A stretch of DNA of 64,000 bases from Porpolomopsis calyptriformis (taxonomy: Eukaryota > Basidiomycota > Agaricomycetes > Agaricales > Hygrophoraceae): NCBI GenBank assembly GCA_951640195.1, contig OX621164.1, positions 105,098 to 169,097 on the forward strand. Reading direction: 5' to 3'. Below are positions 24,741-34,844 of this stretch, piece by piece. The notes beneath the pieces are model-generated. The model searched no databases. It was given only the letters and a program-made list of their open reading frames with translations, and was not told where the DNA came from. The position numbers and the translations under genes were made by a program. The stretch's first letter is position 1, and each line of letters opens with the position of its first letter.

Positions 24741-27446
24741 CAAATTGTTTTTTTCATGCTCAACAATAAAATCTCACTTGATGGAACATTTCAGAGCCTC
24801 CCCATTTCTATCCTTATCAACCCTCTCTGTGACTTCTCATTGATATCTTCATCTTTTGTCAACAAATACAAGATCTTAGAGTCCCTTGAATTAGTCACCA
24901 GTGTCCCACAACCTGTCTCCTATAGCCTCCTCTCTGTACCAATGGTAGGAGGATTCTATTATTCACTAGCCTGCCTTGTCATATAGAATTGTGGTTCCTA
25001 TGACATACTCTTAGGGTTAGACTGGATATCAGCTTGCTTGCCAACACCTATTGTAAATGGCATCAACTAGCCATTGGTGGATGTCATTGCAGCAATCATG
25101 CCCAATCACTCATGGGTCTCAGACAGCTGTGAGTTGCCTTAATATTTTTGTCCTGACTCATCTCATTGACAACCTTAATCTCTTAGCTGACAATGCATCT
25201 GTCTCTACTACCCATGTGGGCATTCCTTATTATGTGTCAGTATCTGCACCTGCATCTCTGTCTCTCCTCATTTCAACATCATTTCACATAGATCAATGTT
25301 TTGATGCTTTCAAATAACTGAATAAATCATCGCTACTGCAGTATGCAAATATTCATGGATTATTACCTGAGCACCAAGCAACTGTAGAAGACCTATGCTT
25401 GCTTATTACAGATTATCTCATGAAAGGTTCTTGTGATAAGTTCACTTCTTCTGCATGCATTGGTGTTGTAAATCAATACTATAAGTCTAGCTCCTATGGT
25501 ACATATGATCTTCAAGCATTTATTTTGTCTTCCATCATTCGAAAGATCAAGCAACAACCCCTTCAGCAACTCCTGACCTCTCATGGGTTAGCATTTGATC
25601 CTAGTGCAAGCCTCCCTGTTTTGTGGCAGATTTTGTATAAATATATTGCAACACAAAGACAAGATCAAAAATAAAAATCAGATCGAATACAAAAACAAGA
25701 TCTTAGGTCCAAAGCCTGAATAGCTTCATTGGAAGAAATCAGAGCATAATGGCCTAAGCTTGTTTCTCCCTCACTCAAGGAGAAACTGGTGAAGACATTT
25801 TGTGATGTCACTTCAAGTGAAAGCTTGGCTGAGTTCACATGTGCATCTTGTGTAGAATCTTGCTTCATGATGGAATGACAAAGCCTGCCTGCTGGTTCAG
25901 TGAATCTGGAGCTTCTTTATTGTCCCATGAACTAGTTTAACCCTAACTGTATACACCCTTCTCTCCCTTTTGAAGATGGTCCTTTCTCTGATTTACTTCT
26001 TGATCCCGCAGGTGTTTCTATGTCTCAAAACAGTGAACTTATACTCTCTGTGTGCCCTATGTGTGCTTGAGCTCTTCATAAAAATAAAATACCTTCAATG
26101 TCCCTAGTGAACTGCACTTTCTTAGGGCTAATACCTGACCCACTCAAAGATCTCATGCCTGTTGAGGAGTCCATGATTGCTTATTGTCACACAAAGTGTT
26201 GGATTGTACAATTGAAGGAGGAGAATCAAGATCTTGTACTACCAAATACACAGAGAGGTATGAAAGGTCATATCATCATCTATCCTTAGCAGCTGGAAAA
26301 GCTCTTATCAGTACTGCTGCCAGCTGTAGAAGATATAATAACCCCAATTTGTGTGATCTTTGTTGGATCTTCACTGCCTAGTAAGCAATAGTTACAGGAA
26401 AAAGTGAAACCCCTTGCTGTGCAGTATAAAAAAGTTTGCAATACTCTCCTTTGGCTTCAGAAACACAACTCTCACTATAAAGATATTACTATCAATCATG
26501 ATGTCCTTGACTTACTTGCCCCCAACCAGATTCTACCTTTCCATGTTCAGCATGTTCTCTGAAATAATGCACAAGATTCACTCACCGCTATGTATAATCC
26601 AAATGCAGTACTTCATACTGCCATCCCTCCTCCTCCTTTAACCTCTCTGCTTAAAATTCCCTTTGAAAACATTGTCATCACTAACATTGAAGGTTATGCA
26701 CCTGCAAACAAACTGTGGGCTACTGCAGTATAACACATAAAGAAGAAAAGAGGGGCTTACATTGAAATCCCTTATGATCCTTATCCTGTTAATGAGTTTT
26801 ATAATCCTGAACTCTTCCCCATGATTTATCCAATGCTCTTCCCTTATGGTTTTGGTGGGTTCGAGGATTCACAATAACCTTCTGCACTTTCTTTGAAGCA
26901 ACATGTTAAACATCTTTTCAAACTTGTGGATTACTGGTTTCAAGAGCACTTTTTATTTCTATTTATAACATTCAATATTCTTCAACAAAGAGCAGTTCTA
27001 TTACATACTAGCCTCAAAGTGAAGAAATTGTCCTTTGAATTGATTGCATCCAGTATTACAAGTGTTTCAGTTGAGGCTATTCATTGTGTATCTGAATGTG
27101 TATCCTATAGTGACTTTGCAACTGCCAATGATGATGATGAGTGCAAAGTGCTGCAGCTTATGAAGGAGGTCAAAGTTATCATATCTCATATATTAGGTTC
27201 TTCAGCATCTCAAATTACTATGTGTAATAAAATCTGTGCACTGATTACTGACTTGGGTTCACCTAGCTTTTATATCACAATCAATCCTGCTGATGTATTC
27301 AACCCACTTGTGAAATTCCTAGCAGGTGCTGAGATTGACGTTGACAATTTGTTGCCAGAGCAAGTGCCCAGTTACTGGGAGCAAGCAATATTGGTTATAA
27401 AAAACCCTACTGTTGCAGCCAATTCTTTTAACCTATACATGGAAGT
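24740..27446 (+). mobile_element. Decayed Helitron (helicase/Rep-type) remnant, cut by element A
   Basis: Conceptual reading across many stops gives pieces of the Helitron N-terminal region. Examples are a block near 26,760-26,870 (YIEIPYDPYPVNEFYNPELF and a following LFPYGFGGFEDS) and an open frame 26,893-27,446 with HVKHLF, TSLKVKK, PSFYITINPADVFNPLVKFL and NLLPEQVPSYWEQ, typical of the Helitron_like_N domain. The upstream part (24,756-25,040) contains a retropepsin-like ILLGLDW motif often seen in front of such genes. The catalytic Rep and helicase motifs are not present in this piece. The reading breaks off at 27,446, exactly where the LTR of element A begins. Confidence 0.7.
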
Positions 27447-27835
27447 TGTCACGGACGTAAATTTTCATTTCCTCTCTATGTTAGTCATTACTGCTTAGTC
27501 GGACAGGTCTTATCTCTACTCGGGATTCCCCACAATTTCGTATCTTTTCATATATCCGAGATAGGACACATTTCATTTCTGACAATCATGTTTCATCTCT
27601 TCACATGCTCCGAGTCCCTTATCATGCTTATCTCTACTCGTCGCATGTATTCCTCGTGTTTACACTGACTCATCCGCAGTAGCGTAGTCAGTATATAAAC
27701 CCCTAGTTAGTCGTACTCAGACTTTAAGTCTGATTCCTCGTTAGCAACCCAATAACTAGGACTTGAGACATTATCATCGTCTTGGGACAGAGCTCTCCGA
27801 AGTAAAACCATCTCATCGACAACCAGTTTATAACA
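27447..27835 (+). repeat. 5' LTR of element A (389 bp)
   Basis: TG...CA ends (TGTCACGG ... TTATAACA). It contains TATATAAA at 27,692-27,699. The predicted transcript start AAGTCTGATTC lies at 27,726-27,736, about 34 nt downstream. The 3' copy from 42,543 matches almost perfectly as far as it can be read. Confidence 0.85.
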
Positions 27836-27836
27836 A

Positions 27837-27847
27837 GAATCAGACTT
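27837..27847 (+). promoter_or_regulatory. Self-priming primer-binding site of element A
   Basis: GAATCAGACTT directly follows the LTR and is the exact reverse complement of AAGTCTGATTC inside the LTR at the expected transcript 5' end. This is the arrangement of Tf1-type elements, in which the mRNA 5' end folds back as primer. No tRNA 3'-end complement is seen. Confidence 0.7.
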
Positions 27848-28197
27848 CCTTCTTGCTCTCTCCCCCCCCTACTTGATCCACCCTTGCTTTAACACTGGAC
27901 AACGATGAGGACCTTTACGATCCCTCTGAGCAGAACAATCCTCTTTCTCAATCGCTCTACTCACAAACTCGAATCTTCCCAGACCCCAACAAGGAAGCTA
28001 GTCAAGCTTCTCCTTTACCAGGTATCTCGCAAGCTCTAGGAAGAACTCGAAGCGAAACAACTCGCTTACTTGCCGCCGCCCAGTCACAACGTCCCATCAC
28101 TCCCCCTACTGTTAGATATCAATCCTTTCCGTTTCAACAACCTACTCGACCTTCTTCACCTTTAATACCACCTTCACCTTCACCACCACCAGATCCA

Positions 28198-29397
28198 ATG
28201 GGTTCTCGCGTAAACCCCCCTGTTCCCAACCTCAATGAGATTCTCGCAGTCATGAATGACTTGCGGAGGGAAATGGCCAACCTCCAGGCTTCGAACGCAA
28301 ACCAGGCGGCAGAGATTCAAGATCTCCACCAACAACTTGCTGCCCAAGCTCAGCCTCAGCCCCCACCGCAACCTCAACCTCCTGCCGCTCCCACCATCGA
28401 GATAAAGATGGCAAAACCAGATGAATTCACTGGTCGACAGCAGGACGTCGACAAATTTATTAACAGCTGCGAATTGTATTTTATGGGGAAACCATACCGC
28501 GATGAACACAAGATCCCCTTTGCCCTTTCCTTCATGAAGGGCATGATGGCCCAAACTTGGTCGGAAAAGGAGACCAATGACCTGAGGACTGCCAACTGGA
28601 CTGGCCCGACTGCTACCTGGGCCGCATTTGTAACTCGATTCCGGTCAACATTCAAAGGAATCGACAGACAGTCTCGTGCTCGCAATGACATCAAGAACCT
28701 CTGCCAAGGAAGAAAGAAGATTGAAGACTACAACCTGCGCTTCAGCGCTTTACAGGTCGATACCGGTTTTAATGACGCCGCCCTCATTGATCTTTACCAA
28801 GCTGGACTTTACTCTGAGTTCATTGAATACGCCTACCGACTCCCCGCCGTCCCAACCACACTTCAAGAGTGGAAGGATGCCACGACACGTTACCAACATC
28901 AGAAGGACATTCTCGCCTCACAGAAACAGTCCTCTACGTCCCGACCCCAATACTCTAATCCCTTTCCTACCCGAGGATCGTACGTGGCTGCGACGATGAC
29001 CCGCCAAACGTCAGCAGCCCCCACCATCAAAAAAGAGGAGCCTTCCTCTTCTGCCAATATGATCCCATACAGAAATTGTTACTCCTGCGGCCAACCTGGC
29101 CACTTCGCGAACGCCTGCCCAAACCATGTCGCCAGTGATGTGAAGAATTTACCCAATACCTCTTCCTCACGTCGAGGAGGATACTTTCGAGGTAGAGGAG
29201 GTTACAGAGGATGAGGACGAGGACGAGGTAGAGACATACATGTCGTTACCACTGAGCCCCACGTGGAGAACGTCAGCTTGCCCGCTACACTGGCAACGAG
29301 CAAGACTCTGTCGGATATGGCAAAATCTGGTATACGCAATTGGTCGGATGATTGAAAGAAGAGGCTAGCAGCGGACTTGAAGTCCCAGGGTTTTTAA
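28198..29397 (+). pseudogene. Element A gag with CCHC zinc knuckle
   Basis: The frame encodes a coiled Pro/Gln-rich N-terminus, a capsid-like region (DEFTGRQQDVDKFINSCELY; FALSFMKGMMAQTW) and the knuckle CYSCGQPGHFANAC at about 29,077-29,118, then an RGG-rich tail. It is interrupted by TGA at 29,212-29,214 and again near 29,350, both where CGA (Arg) is expected, and ends at TAA 29,395-29,397 within GGGTTTTTAA. The frame is also open upstream of the ATG to about 27,880, so the original start may have lain further 5'. Confidence 0.8.
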
Positions 29398-30284
29398 AAG
29401 GTTCGGATGATGCGCTCAATGTTACGGACCATACCACTCGATGTACCATTACCCCATGCAATCTATTTCGAACTCTCGGTACTATCGAAAAGGGCGATTC
29501 AGGACTTATGATGGACGTTTGGATCAAAGCTTCAGACAGTGGCCGATGTGTCCCCGCCACGTGTCTTATTGATAGCGGAGCTTCTGGAAACTTTATGGAC
29601 GAGACCTTCGCAACTTGTCACGAATTTACTCTTCAGGATTTGGAAACCCCAATCCCCGTACGGAATGCCGATGGGTCAGAGAACCGAGGAGGCCTGATTG
29701 TTTTTGACACAGATGTCTGGATAGAAGCTCCAGGTGGACACACTGAAAGGATCCGTTTGGAAGTGACCGACCTCGGATCCAAGTTTGATATTATCCTCGG
29801 CTACCCATGGCTCAGAGCTCAAAACCCTAGTATCGATTGGGAGAAGTCAACACTGGCTCTCAGAGGCAAAGAGACTTCTCATCGGTATTGTAGCGGCGAA
29901 GCAGAGTCCTCTGTGGTAGAATCAGTCTCGCTGGCAATAACAAGTATTTCAAAATCGGATGAATCTCGAGCCAGCACGGTGGAGGAAGATATGCGAAAGT
30001 TTGTACCAGAGGTCTATTGGAAAGACTATGCTAGTGTCTTTGCCAAGGAGTCCTTCGATTGCCTTCCACCTCATTCCGAGTTCGATCACGTCATTGATCT
30101 TAAAGACAACTTTGTACCTCAAAATGACGCGACTTATCCGATGTCCCCTTGAGAGATAGACTTCCTAGAGAAGTTTTTGGAAGAAAACGTGGCTACTGGA
30201 TGAATATTCAAGGGATCTTCACCTCAAGCTGCTCCTTTCTTCCTGAGCAAGAAAGCTGAAGAAATCAATGCGAAAGGACAAGAC
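29388..30284 (+). pseudogene. Element A pol, protease and start of RT (interrupted by D1)
   Basis: The frame is -1 relative to gag, entered at the heptamer GGGTTTT (29,388-29,394). The aspartic protease motif CLIDSGASGNF has its catalytic Asp intact; ILGYPWL is the second conserved protease block. The RT leader (EFDHVIDLKD) follows. TGA stops occur at about 30,150 and 30,201, each at an Arg position. The reading is cut at 30,284 by D1. Confidence 0.82.
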
Positions 30285-30495
30285 TGTCACAACTGTAGTT
30301 GCAAGTCTTTTCGTCAATCACAAGGCAGGCCTTGGAGCTTAATAAGTCTAGTAGGATGTAGAAGAAAGTCCTGACGGGGACGTCCTCGTAAAGGGTAATG
30401 ATTCCTTCTGAGTTAAGTTCTACTTCTACAAAGAAGTTGTTTTGCAAGTTAAGTCCGTTACGTGCCTCTGCTGAGAGTTTAGGGAATATGGGCAT
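30285..30495 (-). CDS. D1 divergent short ORF reading out of the repeat end
   Basis: About 70 codons from the ATG at 30,495 (MPIFPKLSAEARNG) to the repeat terminus. The frame has no stop inside the repeat and in D1 runs a few codons into element A. It is preceded on the minus strand by ACTATATAAACC. The same ORF is conserved in D2 and D3 with mostly conservative changes (FFYILLDLLSSKACLV kept in all). It looks like the 5' part of a longer protein that would continue into a missing internal region. No domain recognised. Confidence 0.5.
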
Positions 30496-31003
30496 GAACG
30501 ATTGGCTCAGTAGTTATGGGTTTATGTTTCTCTTTTCTTGTTCTGATGGAAAAGAAGTCTGATGATTCTGATTGCGTTCGTGCTACTACAAGTAATCTCA
30601 CAGGAGGACGAAGTGATGATCCGCTTCGCCCTCAGGGTTTATATAGTATTTCTAAAATAGGAGTCACTATGAGTCAGCTTCCGCAGTCACCCCATTTTCT
30701 ATTGTTCACAGCCTCCGGTTTAAGGTTTGCCATTGTTCTTAGTCATACTGCGGAAGGCTGTGTTGTTTTGATGACTCAACTCTATTGGGCATAGCCTTCC
30801 GCAGTATCAGGCTGTGCTGTCTCATGACTGGTTCCTATTGTTCTTCTAGTTATGAGATTGCCACTGTTTCTATCTCTTGTCTGGCGTATCGGGTTTCTCT
30901 TCTTCGACTGAGGAACCTCCTTTTGGTCTTCCCTTTGTGTCTGAGCATATAAAAGGTGTGGGGTTGTATCCCTATGCTTCAGTTCAATCTTTGTCAATTC
31001 ATC

Positions 31004-31835
31004 ATGACTCCCTCCCACCAAGGCCACTACGTCCGATTCTTCAAACAGTCTGGAGTGGTGCACCGCACCGCTCCTGTCTTTCTCAATTGTGATTCGTTTC
31101 ATTACTTCCTTCAGCGCATCCCTTCCGACGCTGACCTCTGCTGGTCTTCCTTCTCCTGTTTTGCTTGCGGTGGCAAGCATAAGGTCAGAAAGTGTCCGTA
31201 TGTTTGCTGGCCGATCCAGCATGTTTGTGGCTTAATGGAGGATCCACTTGGTATGTATCTTGTTTTGTCTTTATTAGTCCGTGTTTATTGATAATAGGCT
31301 TTCCCTTTTTAGCTTGGGATAATAATGCCCCTCCTCCCACCTCCAAGCTCCCTTTGGAGGAGCGAGTTGATTGGAGTTCCAACTGTTGGGGGTATCCCCT
31401 CCCCTTTGATGATGCTAAGCCTGAGGACTTGGCTACCAGCCCCCCTTTCCGTCCTTGGACCCCTGGTCCAACAAGTGTTTTGTCTAGTGGTGAGTCTTTA
31501 ACTCTCTCGCTCTCTTCATAATTGTTGATTCCCTGTCTTTTTTAGTCGAAGATTTGTCGTCGTCATTGACCAATGTCAACGTCAAGATCGAGGAGGAAGA
31601 AGTTCCTCCCAGTTTATTATGGAGTCCCACCAATGATTGGTTGGGTGAGGAAGCGAGAAAGATAGCGATGAGTTTCATAGAAGGGAAGGCCGCCGAGTTG
31701 CAGGCCTCTGGTGGTGACACCAATGGGGCAATCTACTAGGGTAATAGGTTGGCCACAATAGATGGTCAGGTAGTGTCGAGTTTTGTAGAGTTCTTGAGGG
31801 ACAGTATGGTGCAGGAGATTGCCAAGACGGACTAG
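31004..31835 (+). pseudogene. D1 zinc-knuckle gene, one nonsense codon
   Basis: Exons 31004-31250, 31313-31489 and 31546-31835, with GT-AG introns in the same places as in the other copies. The protein begins MTPSHQGHYVRFFKQSG. It has a Cys/His cluster CFACGGKHKVRKC, an acidic/Pro-rich middle (EEEEVPPSLLWSP) and a C-terminal helix (SFVEFLRDSMVQEI). TAG at 31737-31739 replaces a Trp codon kept in D3. A TATA-like ATATAAAAG lies about 55 bp upstream of the ATG. Function unknown; the cluster resembles a CCHC knuckle with altered spacing (CX2CX3HX4C). Confidence 0.7.
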
Positions 31836-31994
31836 TATAATTAGCTAGTCAGACATGGACTCCTCCCTTTGTACAAGTAGTTTCCACTGCCAATAAAGAC
31901 AGCCCCCCTCCCAAAAGAACCGTTCACAAGAAAGAAAAGAAAAGAACGAAGAAAAGAGAGAAATTTTAAGAGAGTGAATACCAATTTCATGACA

Positions 31995-32911
31995 AAGACG
32001 CTGGATACAGACCAATCGAAGACTACCGTTACTTGAACCACTTTACCGTTCCTGACCAATATCCTTTACCACTCCTGCATCAGATTGTTCAACAACCAAA
32101 GCTACGATCTGCTGTGCTATTCACAGTCGTAGATATCCGATGGGGATTTAACAACATTCGGATTAAAGAAGGCGATGAATGGAAAGCCGCTTTCAACACG
32201 GTCAAGGGACTCTACGTCCCAAGAGTGATGTTCTTTGGTCTACGAAATTCCCCAGCAACGTTCCAACGGATGATCGATACGTGATTCGCTGAAGTATTAA
32301 AATCAGGTTGTGTTTTTATCTATATCGATGACGTTCTCATCTGCGGAGATGATCTAGAAGAACTACGTTACTGGACGTTCAAAACCCTTGACATCATGAA
32401 GAAAAACAAACTCTCCTGTAAACCTGTCAAATGCTAATTTGAGAAGGAAGAGGTGATCTATCTAGGGATGACCTTGACGAAAGGTCATATCGGAACCAAT
32501 CCCAAGAAGATCAAGGCCATAGTCGAATGGCCTGAACCTCAAACTGTGAAACAACTTCAATCCTTTCTCGGAAGCGCAAATTTCTGGAGAAAATACGTCA
32601 AAGACTTTTCAAAGATCGCCCAACCACTCAACCAGTTACTCTGTAAAGATACCATATGGGAATGGACTCCTGAACGACAACACACCTTTGATCAACTAAA
32701 ATATTCCCTCATGAATGCCCCTGTCCTCGAAGTACCAGATCAAGACCTACCATACTGCTTAGAGACTGACGCCTCTGGCTTTGCCTTAGGAGGAATATTG
32801 TCTCAGCTACACGAAAACGACTGGAAACCCGTAGGCTTTCATTCAAGATCTTTGACCCCTGCTGAAAAGAAATATCCAACTCACGACGCCGAGCTTTTAG
32901 CGATAATAGAC
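31995..32911 (+). pseudogene. Element A reverse transcriptase and start of RNase H
   Basis: Continues the reading broken by D1 after one copy of AAGAC. RT motifs seen: FTVVDIRWGFNNIRI, GLRNSPATFQRMID and the catalytic YIDDVLICG. The RNase H start is LETDASGFALGGILSQ. TGA at 32,281-32,283 and TAA at 32,436-32,438 interrupt it. It ends at 32,911, where element B inserted. Confidence 0.82.
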
Positions 32912-33270
32912 TGTCAGAGATATATTTTTTCTTTTTCCTTTGCTCGTCTGTTCCTATTTACATCAGACAGTTTACATTAATAGCCGCTTAGCCACCCAAG
33001 CTCCGCTTAGTAATAGAAGGTGACTAAGCCATATCTATATTTAGTCTACCATCACTCTCCTTATCTACATGACTCATGCATAGTCGTTACGACTCACACG
33101 TAGTCAGTATGACTCATACTTAGCTAGTATATAAAGCTAGCAGTAGATAGACTTAGGATAAGTCTGTTTCTTTCGTTAACACCCCAATCAGTAGTCTTCC
33201 AACCCTTTAAAACCCTACACCCAGAGCCTGAAGTAAAACCTTGCGATCAACCCTAGACTGCCGTCTAACA
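32912..33270 (+). repeat. 5' LTR of element B
   Basis: TGTCAGAG...TCTAACA. TATATAAA at 33,128-33,135; the predicted transcript start AAGTCTGTTTCT is at 33,160-33,171, 32 nt downstream of the TATA start. Differences from the 3' LTR are mostly C/T and G/A at CpG sites. Confidence 0.93.
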
Positions 33271-33282
33271 AGAAACAGACTT
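33271..33282 (+). promoter_or_regulatory. Self-priming primer-binding site of element B
   Basis: AGAAACAGACTT directly after the LTR is the perfect 12-nt reverse complement of AAGTCTGTTTCT at 33,160-33,171, the predicted mRNA 5' end. This indicates Tf1-like self-primed reverse transcription. Confidence 0.75.
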
Positions 33283-33450
33283 CCTTCTTGCTCACTCCAC
33301 GCTATACAACCCCTACTCTGTCTGGCCAGTGCTGAAGGTCTTCACCCACGAGATCAATTTCACCACCCAGACATTAACATCGATTAGGCTTGCTCTCTCC
33401 CCTTGTATTCCTGTCAAGCCCCCCAATATCCAACTGCCACCGTTCCACCA

Positions 33451-34844
33451 ATGGTTTTGACTCGTTCATCATCCACTATCCCTCACCCTGCTATCCCTCT
33501 CTCCCTCCTGCCCCAGCTCCCATCCCCGACGAGACGGTTGACCCTGCCCAAGAAGAAGAAGAAGAAGAAGAAGAAGAACAAGTGGGTCCCTCTCACTCAA
33601 AAGGGAAAGGTCGAGCTGAGGACAATGATGAGGATGAAGAAGAAGATCCACGCATAGCCTTCGAGATCATGAAGCAGGATTATCAACAATTGCTGCAGGT
33701 CCAACAAGACCAAGCGCAAGCGAGTCATAGAATTGAACAACAACTTCAAGTATTGATGGCCAACCTCATAGGCCCCCAACCTGTCCCTGCCCCTCTTGGG
33801 CCATTTCCCCAACCCTTCCAAGCACCCCCAGTATTCCCCCAACCTGTCCCTGTCCCTGCCCCTGCCCCTGCCCCCGCCAAGATCAAAATGAACCCTCCTG
33901 ATGAATTCTCTGGTGATCCCACCAAGCTTCGCAATTTCCTGCGTCAAGTGAAGCTGAACCATTTGGGACGACAAGGAATCTCAGAGGCCGACAAGATTAT
34001 CTATGCCTTGTCATTTATGATCGGAGGAAATGCAGAACCATGGGCTAAGCGTCAAGTGGACGCTTACACAACGTTGAACTGGGTTGGTGCCGATTGGGCT
34101 GTCTTTGAACAAGCCCTCACCCGAGACTTTGGAGACTTGGACCCCAAGTCAACTGCTCAACTGAAGATCAAGGACGTCAAGCAGTTCAACAAGAGCGCAG
34201 AGGAGTACAACATCAATTTCAATCGATGGGCCCATGATACTGGATACGGACAAGAAGCTTCGGTGACTTTGTATAAAGATGGACTCAACCCCTCCCTTTT
34301 GCGACAGATCTACCTTTCAGATCGTCAACCCACCACCCTCTTTGAATGGCAGTCTCGTGCTGCAGAACTTGACAGACGACATCGAGAATTCCTGGCTAGA
34401 ACATCTTCTAAGCCCCAGACTCGTAACACCCGCATCACCAACACCCCCTACTGACAAGGACCACCTGCTGGTCCCTCCACCTATTCCAACCCTGCTGCCC
34501 CCAGAATCAAACAAGAAGAAAAGCCTGCTTCACTAGGAGGAATTCCCAAAGGAGCATGTTTCAACTGTGGATGATTTGGCCACTTTGCCAGTTCTTGTCC
34601 CAATGCTCCTAGGACAAGTACTTCTGGTTCTGGAAGCCACCCCTTCACCCCAGCAGCTAGAGGTCGTGGAGGAAAGAAACCCAGTCGAGGAAGAAATGTT
34701 CGAGTTCTGGAGACCTCAGCCTTGATTGAGGAGGTCAACTCCAATGAAGATTCTCATCAAGACTTCGAGAAGTGTGGTATCGTCAACTGGGAGCCTAAGA
34801 GGAAAGAAGAGCTGAAGAGAGCTTTGGAGAAACAGGGTTTTTGA
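33451..34844 (+). pseudogene. Element B gag (frameshift near the start, nonsense codons)
   Basis: The ATG at 33,451 (MVLTRSSSTIPHPAIP) is in a different frame from the rest of gag, which is open from about 33,390 with an acidic Glu run, a helical PQPVP/PAPAP repeat and a capsid-like region (DEFSGDPTKLRNFLRQVKL; ALSFMIGGNAEPWA). The copy at the window end (element C) keeps the start in a different local sequence, so B has an indel near 33,480-33,520. TGA at 34,452-34,454 and TGA within the zinc knuckle (CFNCG-stop-FGHFASSC) sit where Arg is expected. Gag ends at TGA 34,842-34,844. Confidence 0.8.
34835..34841 (+). promoter_or_regulatory. Predicted -1 ribosomal frameshift heptamer of element B
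   Basis: G GGT TTT immediately before the gag stop TGA, with pol continuing in the -1 frame. The same G GGT TTT plus stop occurs at 29,388 in element A. The pattern fits X XXY YYZ slippery sites. Confidence 0.65.

Larger units (their letters stand above)
30285..31994 (+). mobile_element. Repeat D1 (1,710 bp), TSD AAGAC, inside pol of element A
   Basis: Begins TGTCACAACTG and ends TTTCATGACA, with terminal inverted TGTCA/TGACA. AAGAC flanks both ends (30,280-30,284 and 31,995-31,999). It carries a forward three-exon zinc-knuckle gene and a divergent short ORF, with a TATA-like box for each direction. Size, TG...CA ends and 5-bp duplication fit a solo LTR or a non-autonomous LTR-type element. 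Confidence 0.85.
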
